A stretch of DNA of 20,534 nt from CAINVV01 sp964506325 (GTDB lineage: Bacteria; Bacteroidota; Bacteroidia; Bacteroidales; Prolixibacteraceae): NCBI GenBank assembly GCA_964506325.1, contig CAZDLO010000059.1:1-20534 (forward strand), read 5' to 3'. Each line of letters opens with the position of its first letter. Within the stretch, counting starts at the first letter, position 1. The translations under genes and the position numbers were made by a program. This document shows, in pieces, positions 7,830 through 15,161 of this stretch. The notes beneath the pieces were generated by a model, which had not been told where the DNA came from, did not search any database, and saw nothing but the letters and a program-made list of their open reading frames with translations.

Positions 7830-7843
7830 CGTGTTCGTACACG
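7830..7843. promoter_or_regulatory. LacI-type operator copy 3 (autoregulatory position)
   Basis: CGTGTTCGTACACG is the most symmetric copy: only one of the seven base-pair positions breaks the dyad. It sits 43 bp before the lacI-type start and just upstream of a -7 box at 7860-7867, so it covers the expected -33 region. Binding there should block polymerase and control the plus arm, including the regulator itself. Confidence 0.72.
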
Positions 7844-7859
7844 ATATTAAAAAAATCGT

Positions 7860-7867
7860 TAGTTTTG
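7860..7867 (+). promoter_or_regulatory. Candidate -7 box for the lacI-uxuB-kinase-larA arm
   Basis: TAGTTTTG matches TAnnTTTG and lies 19 bp before the ATG at 7887. The -33 region overlaps operator copy 3 and has no TTTG, consistent with a regulated rather than strong constitutive promoter. Confidence 0.55.
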
Positions 7868-7886
7868 TTCTGGATTAATCCTAAAA

Positions 7887-8936
7887 ATGAGAAAAAATAT
7901 ACGCATAAAAGATATCGCTCTCCGGGCAGGTGTTTCGATAGGAACTGTCGACAGGGTGCTGCACAAGAGGGGAGAGGTTTCTGTTGAGACCAAGGCGAAA
8001 ATTCAGCAGATTATTGATGAACTCGACTACCGGCCGAATCTTCTGGCGAGTAGCCTGGCATCTAAAAAAAGTATTTTATTCGCTTCTCTCATTCCCCGTG
8101 CCGTATCTGAAGATTCCTACTGGATTAAGCCGCAGATGGGCATCGATAAGGCGATGGGGCAGATCAGGGCATATGGGGTAAAAATTCAGCAGTTCTATTT
8201 CGAGATGGACAATTCTGCCTCTTTTTCCGCAGAGGCTGACAAGCTGATCCAATCCTCTCCTGATGGTGTCATGCTTGCCCCCTGGGCAAAGCGGGAAGCC
8301 TTGCAGCTGACCAGGAAGCTTGATGAACTGAAAATACCGTATATCTTCATTGATGCTGCCCTGCAGGAAGCCCATCCCATCAGCTTTGTTGCACAGAGTT
8401 CCTTCGACAGTGGCTTTCTAGCTGCCAAACTTCTGGATTGGGGTACCCGCGATGAGAGCCTTGTTTTGTTAATTCATGTTGCCAGGGAACTCGACAATGC
8501 CAGCCACCTTCAGCAACGCGAAAGGGGTTTTATGCACTATTTTGAGAATAGAAAAAGCAGCCGCCGGATTGTTACCATGGAGATATCCGGAAATGGAGAC
8601 GAAATAGTGAAACACCTGGAAGAGCTTGGTATCGAACCCTGCGATGTCAAAGGGCTGTTTGTTACAAATTCTAAGGTTCATTTGGCTGCCGAATGCTTTA
8701 AATCCTTGTGTGCGGAGCCAAAAATTGTTGGCTATGACCTTATACCCCAAAACGTGGAGTTGCTCAAAGAGGGAAAGATTGATTTTTTGATATGTCAGAA
8801 ACCCGAAGTACAGGGTTTTCAGGCTATTCATCTTCTGTTTGATTTTCTGGTCAAAAAGGAGAAGGTCAAAAAAGAAAATTATACATCCATTGATTTGATT
8901 ACCAAAGAGAACATTGATTTCTACAACGCTTTCTAA
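7887..8936 (+). CDS. LacI-family transcriptional regulator of hexuronate genes
   Basis: DNA-binding regulator of 349 residues. The N-terminal helix-turn-helix is seen in IRIKDIALRAGVSIGTVDRV (6-25). It is followed by DYRPN and the hinge helix NLLASSLAS (51-59), then a periplasmic-binding-protein-like effector domain of about 280 residues. The expected effector is a pathway intermediate such as fructuronate, tagaturonate or mannonate; this is inferred from context only. It is first in the plus arm, and uxuB starts 29 bp after its stop. Three CGTG-N6-CACG sites flank the divergent promoters, one immediately upstream of this gene, so autoregulation and control of the uxaE arm are likely. Confidence 0.93.
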   Translation: MRKNIRIKDIALRAGVSIGTVDRVLHKRGEVSVETKAKIQQIIDELDYRPNLLASSLASKKSILFASLIPRAVSEDSYWIKPQMGIDKAMGQIRAYGVKIQQFYFEMDNSASFSAEADKLIQSSPDGVMLAPWAKREALQLTRKLDELKIPYIFIDAALQEAHPISFVAQSSFDSGFLAAKLLDWGTRDESLVLLIHVARELDNASHLQQRERGFMHYFENRKSSRRIVTMEISGNGDEIVKHLEELGIEPCDVKGLFVTNSKVHLAAECFKSLCAEPKIVGYDLIPQNVELLKEGKIDFLICQKPEVQGFQAIHLLFDFLVKKEKVKKENYTSIDLITKENIDFYNAF

Positions 8937-8965
8937 AATTTCTGAACGATTTAAATTATATCTCT

Positions 8966-9817
8966 ATGAAGAAAATTTCTTTTGACGATCTGAACGGTAA
9001 AGTGTGTGTCATAACCGGCGGTGCCGGAGTGATTGGAATTTCCCTGGTTAAAGCACTGGTTTCTGTAGGTACCAGGGTCGCAATTGTTGACCTTAATGAG
9101 GAACTGGCACAGCAGGTGGCCGACGAAATCAGCAAGGAATTCAACGCCACCTGTATCGGCGTAAAGGGTAATGTGCTGGATAAGGAATCACTCGAAGCTG
9201 CCAGGCTGGTGATCCAAAAAAAACTTGGACCCATAGAGCTGCTGATCAACGGAGCCGGTGGTAATTCACCTCAGGCCACAACACAGGTGGAACAAATGGA
9301 GGAAGCCGATCTTGATAACCTGGAAAGGACCTTCTACGGATTGCAGATGGAGGGTTTTGACAAGGTCTTCGCCCTGAATTTCAAGGGTACGATACTCCCG
9401 ACAATGGTATTCACGCGCGACATGCTCCTCAGCAGGAAAGGAGCTGTATTAAACATTTCATCCATGAACTCCTATCACCCCCTTACCAAGATTCCGGCAT
9501 ACTCCGCAGCGAAGGCATCCGTCAATAACTTCACCGAATGGCTGGCTGTTCACCTTGCAAAAATGGGGATCCGCGTAAACGCTGTTGCACCGGGTTTCTT
9601 CATTACCAATCAAAACCGCTTCCTGGTCATCGACGAGGCAACAGGCGGATATTCTGCCCGTGGCAATAAAATCGTCACCAATACACCAATGGGTAAATTT
9701 GGTGATCCGGATGATCTCCAGGGTGCCACACTCTACCTTTTATCAGATATCTCCTCCTTTGTTACGGGAATTGTCATTCCGATTGATGGTGGCTTCAATG
9801 CATACAGCGGCGTATAA
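8966..9817 (+). CDS. uxuB: SDR-family D-fructuronate reductase (D-mannonate oxidoreductase)
   Basis: Short-chain dehydrogenase of 283 residues. The NAD(P)-binding motif TGGAGVIG is at 17-24, NGAG at 95-98, N138 in ALNFKG, the catalytic serine around 165-166, and YSAAK with Y179 and K183. These complete the SDR catalytic set. The long loop between NGAG and N138 resembles SDR-type mannonate oxidoreductases such as the Bacillus UxuB/YjmF type. The expected reaction reduces D-fructuronate to D-mannonate. Specificity comes from context: uxaC and uxaE supply fructuronate. It lies 29 bp after the regulator and 33 bp before the kinase, so co-transcription is likely. Confidence 0.85.
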   Translation: MKKISFDDLNGKVCVITGGAGVIGISLVKALVSVGTRVAIVDLNEELAQQVADEISKEFNATCIGVKGNVLDKESLEAARLVIQKKLGPIELLINGAGGNSPQATTQVEQMEEADLDNLERTFYGLQMEGFDKVFALNFKGTILPTMVFTRDMLLSRKGAVLNISSMNSYHPLTKIPAYSAAKASVNNFTEWLAVHLAKMGIRVNAVAPGFFITNQNRFLVIDEATGGYSARGNKIVTNTPMGKFGDPDDLQGATLYLLSDISSFVTGIVIPIDGGFNAYSGV

Positions 9818-9850
9818 AAATATAATCGTTCTATTTTCACTTCATAACAC

Positions 9851-10930
9851 ATGAGCTTAAAAATTAAGGAAAATTGCAAAACATCTCTGTTGGTGCCTAC
9901 CAGCATGGGTGTTCGGATAACTCCCGTCAATGGCCAGCCTGTTCACAGCAGCGACCTTTTCCAGATGCAGGCTACCAGTGCAGAAACCAATGTTGCCAGT
10001 ATATCTTCCTTTCTGGGACTTCCGGTAAAAGTACTTACAACCTTCGTCAAAGACAGTCCTGTCGCCAGGCTGATCAAAAGCAACCTGTTGAGCAGGGGAA
10101 TGACTTTTGAAGGTCCTGAAGTTGAACAGGGCGATCCATGGGGATACCGGCACCAGTTCAACATCGCAGACAGCGGTTTCGGTACACGCGGACCGAGGGT
10201 ACAGAACGATCGTGCCGGAGAAGTTGGCCGTACCCTGAGTGTGAAGGATTTTGACCTTGAGCGGATTTTTAAAGAGGAGGGTGTGCAGATTGTTCATCTT
10301 TCCGGTTTAATCGGTGCATTGTCACCCGAAACGAGTAAATTCTGCCTGGAACTGGCTCGAAGCGCAAAAAAACATGGAACAAGGATCGCCTTCGACCTTA
10401 ACTATCGTGCCTCCTTCTGGAAAGGAAGAGAAGCCGAGTTGAGCGCCATTTTTGAGGAGATTGCTTCTGTCGCCGACATCCTGATCGGCAATGAGGAGGA
10501 CTTTCAGCTATGCCTTGGAATTCAGGGGCCTGAAGCCGGTGGAAAACAACTGGCATCTGAAATAGATGGGTTCAAGGAGATGATAAACCGGGTAAAGGCT
10601 AAATTCCCCAATGCCTCGGTTTTCGCCACAACACTTCGCCAGGTGGTTAGTTCCAACGAGCATCTATGGGGTGCTATCATGCTGGATGGTACAGAATGGC
10701 ATGTAGTTGAGCCGAGAAAAATTAATGTTCTGGATCGTATCGGAGGTGGCGATGGTTTTGTTGGCGGAATGCTATATGGTATTCTGAAAGGCTGGGAACC
10801 GCAAAAATGGATTCAGTTTGGCTGGGCATCAGGTGCTTTGGCAACTACGTTCCTGACGGATTATGCACAGCCTGCCGATGAGGAGATGGTATGGAGCATC
10901 TGGAAGGGAAATGCCAGGGTAAAAAGATAA
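9851..10930 (+). CDS. PfkB-family sugar-acid kinase (KdgK-like; gluconate possible)
   Basis: Ribokinase/PfkB-family kinase of 359 residues. The N-terminal substrate region includes SAETNVASISSFLG, equivalent to the usual GGA-x-NvA segment. DLNYRASFW around 180-190 resembles the KDG-kinase-type DxNYR motif. The ATP/anion-hole motif is DRIGGGDGF, with catalytic D301; GGGD replaces the more usual GAGD, as in many KdgK-like proteins. The default annotation is 2-keto-3-deoxygluconate kinase. However, no enzyme that makes KDG is encoded here, and the next gene, 23 bp downstream, is a LarA-like epimerase. Gluconate kinase activity, giving 6-phosphogluconate, is therefore a serious alternative. The family call is firm and the substrate is open. 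Confidence 0.85.
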   Translation: MSLKIKENCKTSLLVPTSMGVRITPVNGQPVHSSDLFQMQATSAETNVASISSFLGLPVKVLTTFVKDSPVARLIKSNLLSRGMTFEGPEVEQGDPWGYRHQFNIADSGFGTRGPRVQNDRAGEVGRTLSVKDFDLERIFKEEGVQIVHLSGLIGALSPETSKFCLELARSAKKHGTRIAFDLNYRASFWKGREAELSAIFEEIASVADILIGNEEDFQLCLGIQGPEAGGKQLASEIDGFKEMINRVKAKFPNASVFATTLRQVVSSNEHLWGAIMLDGTEWHVVEPRKINVLDRIGGGDGFVGGMLYGILKGWEPQKWIQFGWASGALATTFLTDYAQPADEEMVWSIWKGNARVKR

Positions 10931-10953
10931 AATACAGCAGATAAATATATTCA

Positions 10954-12243
10954 ATGATTTACTATAAAATTGGTTCCATAAACCACGAGCTCACCAATGA
11001 GGATCTGAAAAAAGGCCTGTTCGAAGGGCTCAGAAAGCTTGGCGGACGGGATAAAGTACTGGTAATTCCTCCTGATTACACGCGGTTGCCAAGCAGGGCC
11101 GGTGAACTGACTGAGCTTGCCTGGCAATATTACGGGGAGGCCCTGACGGACGTCCTGCCTGCCCTCGGAACACATACACCGATGACTCAGCACCAGGTAG
11201 CCCATATGTTTGGCTCATTGCCAGCCTCCCTGATCAGGGAACACGACTGGAGAAACGATGTAGTAACCCTCGGGGAAGTTCCGGCTGCATTTGTCAGGGA
11301 TGTTTCCGGTGGGGCAGTGGACTTTCCCTGGCCTGCCCAGGTAAACAAATTGCTTGTCAATGGTGGATTTGACCTTATTTTGTCGATTGGTCAGGTCGTG
11401 CCCCATGAAGTTGTTGGGATGGCCAATTACAACAAGAATATCTTCGTTGGGACGGGTGGCGTTGAAGGTATCAACAAAAGCCATTTCATCGGAGCGGCCT
11501 ATGGTATGGAGCGGATGATGGGCCATGCCGATACACCTGTGCGTAAAGTTTTCAATTATGCCTCAGAACATTTTTCCGCGGATTTGCCTATTGTCTATGT
11601 TCAGACGGTGGTCGGACTTGACAAGTCTGATGGGAAAATTAAGACCCGCGGACTTTTTATCGGAGATGATATCGAGGTATTCGATCTTGCAGCCAAACTT
11701 TCATTGCTGATTAACTTTGAAATGCTGGAACAACCCTTGAAAAAGGTGGTGGTATACCTGGATCCTACCGAGTTTAAAAGTACCTGGCTAGGCAATAAAT
11801 CCATTTACCGTACAAGAATGGCCCTGGCTGACGGAGGGGAGCTTATCATCCTCGCCCCCGCACTGGTTGAGTTCGGTGAGGACAAAGAAATAGACCGCCT
11901 TATCCGAAAGTATGGCTATTTTGGAACACCGGCCACACTGAAAGCCTGCGGGGAAAATGAAGAACTAAGAAACAACCTGAGTGCTGCTGCTCACCTCATC
12001 CACGGTTCATCGGAGGGCAGATTCAATATCACCTATTGTCCGGGAGAAGAAAAGGGGAATCTTACCCGCCAGGAGATCGAAAGTGTCGGTTTCAGCTATG
12101 CCAGCCTTGCGGAAGTCAGGGAAAAGTACGATCCTGCCAGGTTAAAGGATGGCTTCAACAGGATGCCGGATGGTGAGGAGATATTTTACATTTCCAATCC
12201 AGCACTCGGATTGTGGGCCTTCAGGGAAAGATTTAAATATTAG
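10954..12243 (+). CDS. LarA-like nickel-pincer racemase/epimerase (candidate mannonate/gluconate 2-epimerase)
   Basis: LarA superfamily (DUF2088) protein of 429 residues. LarA enzymes use a nickel-pincer nucleotide bound to a lysine to racemise or epimerise 2-hydroxy acids by hydride transfer. Here PPDYTR (39-44) matches the nucleotide-phosphate motif (DHTR in lactate racemase). GTHTP gives H74, VVPHE H151, NYNK K161 and KSHF H177. The 10- and 16-residue steps from H151 to K161 to H177 equal those of H174, K184 and H200 in Lactobacillus LarA. It is thus likely active, if the cell makes the cofactor (larB, larC and larE are not in this window). The superfamily is known to include D-gluconate 2-epimerases. 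Beside a mannonate-forming reductase, interconversion of D-mannonate and D-gluconate is the most economical guess. The substrate is inferred. Confidence 0.85.
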   Translation: MIYYKIGSINHELTNEDLKKGLFEGLRKLGGRDKVLVIPPDYTRLPSRAGELTELAWQYYGEALTDVLPALGTHTPMTQHQVAHMFGSLPASLIREHDWRNDVVTLGEVPAAFVRDVSGGAVDFPWPAQVNKLLVNGGFDLILSIGQVVPHEVVGMANYNKNIFVGTGGVEGINKSHFIGAAYGMERMMGHADTPVRKVFNYASEHFSADLPIVYVQTVVGLDKSDGKIKTRGLFIGDDIEVFDLAAKLSLLINFEMLEQPLKKVVVYLDPTEFKSTWLGNKSIYRTRMALADGGELIILAPALVEFGEDKEIDRLIRKYGYFGTPATLKACGENEELRNNLSAAAHLIHGSSEGRFNITYCPGEEKGNLTRQEIESVGFSYASLAEVREKYDPARLKDGFNRMPDGEEIFYISNPALGLWAFRERFKY

Positions 12244-12361
12244 ATATTAGATATTAGATATGAGAAATGAGAAATGAGAAATGAGACATGAATGTAAAAA
12301 ATTGGATTTAGTGGTTCAATGCCAATCTGCTTAATCTTGGGTCTTATATCTTATAGTTTAT
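12238..12361. repeat. Heptamer repeat element with oppositely oriented tracts
   Basis: Eight 7-bp units run from 12238 to 12293 (TATTAGA three times, TATGAGA, AATGAGA three times, CATGAAT). The first unit contains the stop codon of the LarA-like gene. After 47 bp of unique sequence, units GTCTTAT, ATCTTAT and AGTTTAT at 12341-12361 read as the reverse-complement type. The arms are imperfectly complementary and could fold into a hairpin. The element fills most of the gap before pdxB. Confidence 0.75.
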
Positions 12362-12383
12362 TTCAAAAAATAGATTTTATTAA

Positions 12384-13505
12384 ATGAAGATCATTATCGA
12401 CGATAAAATCCCGTACATAAATGGTGCGCTTGAACCCTTTGCTGAGGTTGTCTACCTTCCCGGGTCCGCGACTACACCTGAGGCAGTTAAGGATGCTGAT
12501 GCATTAATCACCCGCACCCGCACCATTTGCAACGAGGCGATGCTGGAAGGTTCTGCTGTTAAAATCATCGCCACAGCAACCATCGGCTTTGACCATATTG
12601 ACACTGCATACTGTGAAAAGTCAGGGATACGTTGGACCAATGCCCCGGGATGCAACGCTAAATCCGTGGAGCAGTACATCGCTTCCGCCATCATGGTTAT
12701 GGCTCGAAAGCTGGGATGGACCCTGGCAGGTAAAACGATTGGAATAGTCGGGGTAGGCAATGTTGGCTCAAAGGTGGCAAACCTTGCCAATATTTTGGGC
12801 ATGAGGGTACTGCTGAACGACCCGCCCAGGGCACGTATAGAGGGTGATAAAGGATTTGTCAGTATCGGAAAAATACTGGAAGAAGCAGATATCATTACTT
12901 TGCATGTTCCACTGAATATGGATGGGATCGATTCAACTTATTACATGGCTGATGAGCTGTTTTTTGAAAGTATGGTGCGCAAACCTTTGTTTATTAACAG
13001 CTGCAGGGGTGAGGTAGCTAAAGGGACTGCCCTGAAAAATGCCATCGTCCGGGGCAGGGTCTCGGGGGCGGTAGTCGATTGCTGGGAAAATGAACCTGTT
13101 CCCGATCAGGAATTACTGGCACTCGTTGATCTTGCTACACCTCATATTGCCGGTTATTCCAGGGATGGTAAGGCCAAAGGGACAGAAATGAGCGTCCAGG
13201 CAGTGAGCCGTTTTCTTGGACTGGGTGCCAATAACTGGAAAGCAAACGGTGTAGAGAGACCGGCTAATCCGGAAATCCTGATCGATGGCACCAATAAGTC
13301 CAACGAGCAGATTATTTCAGAGGCTATCCTTGCAACCTACGATATCACGGAGGATGATAAACGATTGAGAAACAGCATTGAGACATTCGAGAAACAACGG
13401 GGCGACTACCCCGTTCGAAGAGAATTTCCGGCCTTTTCCATCGCAGGCAAATTCAGCAATGCCAAGGTTATCGACAAGCTGAAGAAAATAGGGTTCAGGC
13501 TGTAG
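12384..13505 (+). CDS. pdxB: 4-phosphoerythronate dehydrogenase
   Basis: D-2-hydroxyacid dehydrogenase of the PdxB type, oxidising 4-phospho-D-erythronate to the 2-oxo acid in DXP-dependent pyridoxal-phosphate synthesis. The N-terminus KIIIDDKIPYI is characteristic. The Rossmann motif is GVGNVGS (123-129), and the catalytic triad is R208 (NSCRGE), E237 (CWENEP) and H254 (TPHIAGYS). The 373-residue length and the C-terminal extension after about residue 285 fit PdxB rather than plain SerA. It lies between repeats, 140 bp after the LarA-like gene and 107 bp before gnd, so operon membership is uncertain. Its product pathway is cofactor synthesis, but 4-phosphoerythronate is also reported to inhibit 6-phosphogluconate dehydrogenase, which may explain the pairing with gnd. 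Confidence 0.9.
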   Translation: MKIIIDDKIPYINGALEPFAEVVYLPGSATTPEAVKDADALITRTRTICNEAMLEGSAVKIIATATIGFDHIDTAYCEKSGIRWTNAPGCNAKSVEQYIASAIMVMARKLGWTLAGKTIGIVGVGNVGSKVANLANILGMRVLLNDPPRARIEGDKGFVSIGKILEEADIITLHVPLNMDGIDSTYYMADELFFESMVRKPLFINSCRGEVAKGTALKNAIVRGRVSGAVVDCWENEPVPDQELLALVDLATPHIAGYSRDGKAKGTEMSVQAVSRFLGLGANNWKANGVERPANPEILIDGTNKSNEQIISEAILATYDITEDDKRLRNSIETFEKQRGDYPVRREFPAFSIAGKFSNAKVIDKLKKIGFRL

Positions 13506-13511
13506 AAGAGA

Positions 13512-13553
13512 ATTATGAATTATGAATTATGATTTATGAGTTATAAGTTATTG
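13512..13553. repeat. Heptamer repeat tract (ATTATGA/TTTATGA/GTTATAA)
   Basis: Six consecutive 7-bp units begin six bases after the pdxB stop codon. They are the reverse-complement orientation of the ATAATTC/ATAACTC units at 82-114. Nothing else is visible in the pdxB-gnd gap except AT-rich sequence. Confidence 0.75.
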
Positions 13554-13612
13554 GTTTTGTGAATTTTATATAAAGAGATATACAAAAATTATCAAATTTA
13601 AATTTAAAAAGC

Positions 13613-15061
13613 ATGAAAAAGGCAGACATAGGGCTAATCGGATTGGCGGTAATGGGGGAGAACCTCGTTTTGAATATGGAAAGCAAAGGCTTTACTGTAG
13701 CTGTTTACAACAGATCTATTGACAAAGTCGATAAATTTATCAGTGGAAGAGGGGCTGGCAAAAATTTTATCGGTTGCCACAGTATCGAGGAAATGTGCAA
13801 AAATCTTGAACGCCCCCGCAAAGTTATGATGCTGGTTAAGGCAGGTTCGCCTGTCGATGATTTCATCGAGCAGATTGTACCTCATCTTGAACCCGGTGAT
13901 ATCATTATTGACGGTGGGAATTCTCACTTTCCTGACACAATCCGCCGTACCAAATATGTCGAAAGCAAGGGCTTGTTATTTATTGGCACCGGTGTTTCTG
14001 GTGGCGAGGAAGGTGCCTTACTGGGACCATCCATGATGCCGGGTGGTTCTCCCGCTGCATGGCCTGCTGTGAAGAATATTTTCCAGTCGGTTGCTGCGAA
14101 AGCCGATGGAGAGCCTTGCTGCGACTGGGTAGGAGAAAATGGTGCAGGTCACTTTGTGAAGATGGTTCACAACGGTATCGAATATGGCGACATGCAGATC
14201 ATTTGCGAAGCCTACCAGATCATGAAAGAATTGCTTGGAATGACTGCCGATGAGATGCACGAAACCTTTGCAGAGTGGAACAAGGGCGATCTTGACAGCT
14301 ACCTGATTGAGATCACCCGCGACATATTGGGTTACAAGGACCAGGATGGCACCCCGCTGGTAGAAAAAATCCTCGATACTGCCGGCCAGAAAGGTACCGG
14401 TAAATGGACCGGTGTTTCTGCCCTGGATCTGGGCATTCCCCTTACTTTGATCGGGGAATCAGTTTTTGCCAGATGTCTGTCTGCGCAAAAAGATTTGAGA
14501 ACAAAGGCTTCAAAAGTCCTAAACGGTCCGGAAAAGAAATTTACCGGGGATCGCGGACAATTTCTGAATGACCTTAAGGATGCGCTGTACGGAGCGAAAA
14601 TAATTTCCTATGCCCAGGGTTATGACCTTATGGGTGAGGCAGCCAAAGAGTACAAATGGAAGCTGAACAACGGAGGTATTGCCCTTATGTGGAGAGGTGG
14701 ATGTATCATCCGTTCTGTCTTTTTAGGCAAGATTAAAGAGGCGTTTGATAAAAATCCGGAACTGGAACATTTGTTGCTTGATCAGTTCTTCAACGAGACC
14801 ATCACCAAAGCCCAGGAAGGATGGAGAAGAGTTGTTGCAACAGCATTTTCAAACGGGATTCCGATTCCATGCCTGGCTACAGCATTGACCTACTTTGACG
14901 GTTTCAGAAGTGAAAGGCTTCCTGCAAATTTATTGCAGGCCCAGCGTGACTATTTTGGCGCTCATACGTATGAAAGATTGGATAAGCCACGCGGCGAATT
15001 TTTTCATACCAACTGGACTGGAAGGGGAGGGGATACTGCATCTTCAACCTACACGGTTTAA
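13613..15061 (+). CDS. gnd: 6-phosphogluconate dehydrogenase, decarboxylating
   Basis: Oxidative pentose-phosphate enzyme converting 6-phosphogluconate and NADP+ to ribulose-5-phosphate, CO2 and NADPH. The 482 residues are the long, homodimeric form. GLAVMG is at 10-15, NRS at 33-35 (NADP-type 2'-phosphate contact), VSGGEEGA at 128-135, and KMVHNGIE supplies K183, H186, N187 and E190, the known catalytic positions. The C-terminal GRGGDTASSTY is also typical. The gene could simply be housekeeping. Its position after a LarA-like epimerase and kinase makes it a plausible last step of a mannonate-gluconate-6-phosphogluconate route. A strong terminator follows the stop codon. Confidence 0.96.
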   Translation: MKKADIGLIGLAVMGENLVLNMESKGFTVAVYNRSIDKVDKFISGRGAGKNFIGCHSIEEMCKNLERPRKVMMLVKAGSPVDDFIEQIVPHLEPGDIIIDGGNSHFPDTIRRTKYVESKGLLFIGTGVSGGEEGALLGPSMMPGGSPAAWPAVKNIFQSVAAKADGEPCCDWVGENGAGHFVKMVHNGIEYGDMQIICEAYQIMKELLGMTADEMHETFAEWNKGDLDSYLIEITRDILGYKDQDGTPLVEKILDTAGQKGTGKWTGVSALDLGIPLTLIGESVFARCLSAQKDLRTKASKVLNGPEKKFTGDRGQFLNDLKDALYGAKIISYAQGYDLMGEAAKEYKWKLNNGGIALMWRGGCIIRSVFLGKIKEAFDKNPELEHLLLDQFFNETITKAQEGWRRVVATAFSNGIPIPCLATALTYFDGFRSERLPANLLQAQRDYFGAHTYERLDKPRGEFFHTNWTGRGGDTASSTYTV

Positions 15062-15071
15062 AGAAAAGATA

Positions 15072-15096
15072 GAAAGTGGCCTTCGGGCCATTTTTT
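15072..15096 (+). terminator. Intrinsic terminator after gnd (UUCG tetraloop)
   Basis: TGGCC (15077-15081), TTCG loop, GGCCA (15086-15090), then TTTTTT. The stem extends by A:T pairs on the left. The C(UUCG)G loop is exceptionally stable. It begins 11 bp after the gnd stop. Confidence 0.92.
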
Positions 15097-15114
15097 ATTT
15101 CTTCTCTAAAATCG

Positions 15115-15122
15115 TACTTTTG
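15115..15122 (+). promoter_or_regulatory. Candidate -7 box upstream of gpmI / small ORF
   Basis: TACTTTTG matches TAnnTTTG and lies just after the gnd terminator, as a new promoter should. No TTTG -33 box is seen at the proper spacing. It would give a leader of about 145 nt to gpmI. Confidence 0.4.
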
Positions 15123-15161
15123 TGGCCGGTTTTCAACGAATGAAGATTGTCAGGCATAAGA

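Larger units (their letters stand above)
7266..7886. other. Divergent control region between the uxaE and lacI arms
   Basis: This 621-bp intergenic region contains three copies of a LacI-type operator, candidate -7 boxes on both strands, and a GC-richer island at about 7640-7790 that can be read as a small minus-strand ORF. The rest is very AT-rich. It separates two divergent gene sets of one catabolic pathway, as expected for a shared regulatory node. Confidence 0.75.

Noticed and set aside
9857..10297. Minus-strand ORF of 146 codons opposite the PfkB kinase
   Set aside because: Antisense shadow of a real gene, with no recognisable motif.
12452..12895. Minus-strand ORF of 147 codons opposite pdxB
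   Set aside because: Low-complexity Ser/Ala/Pro-rich translation typical of an antisense frame.
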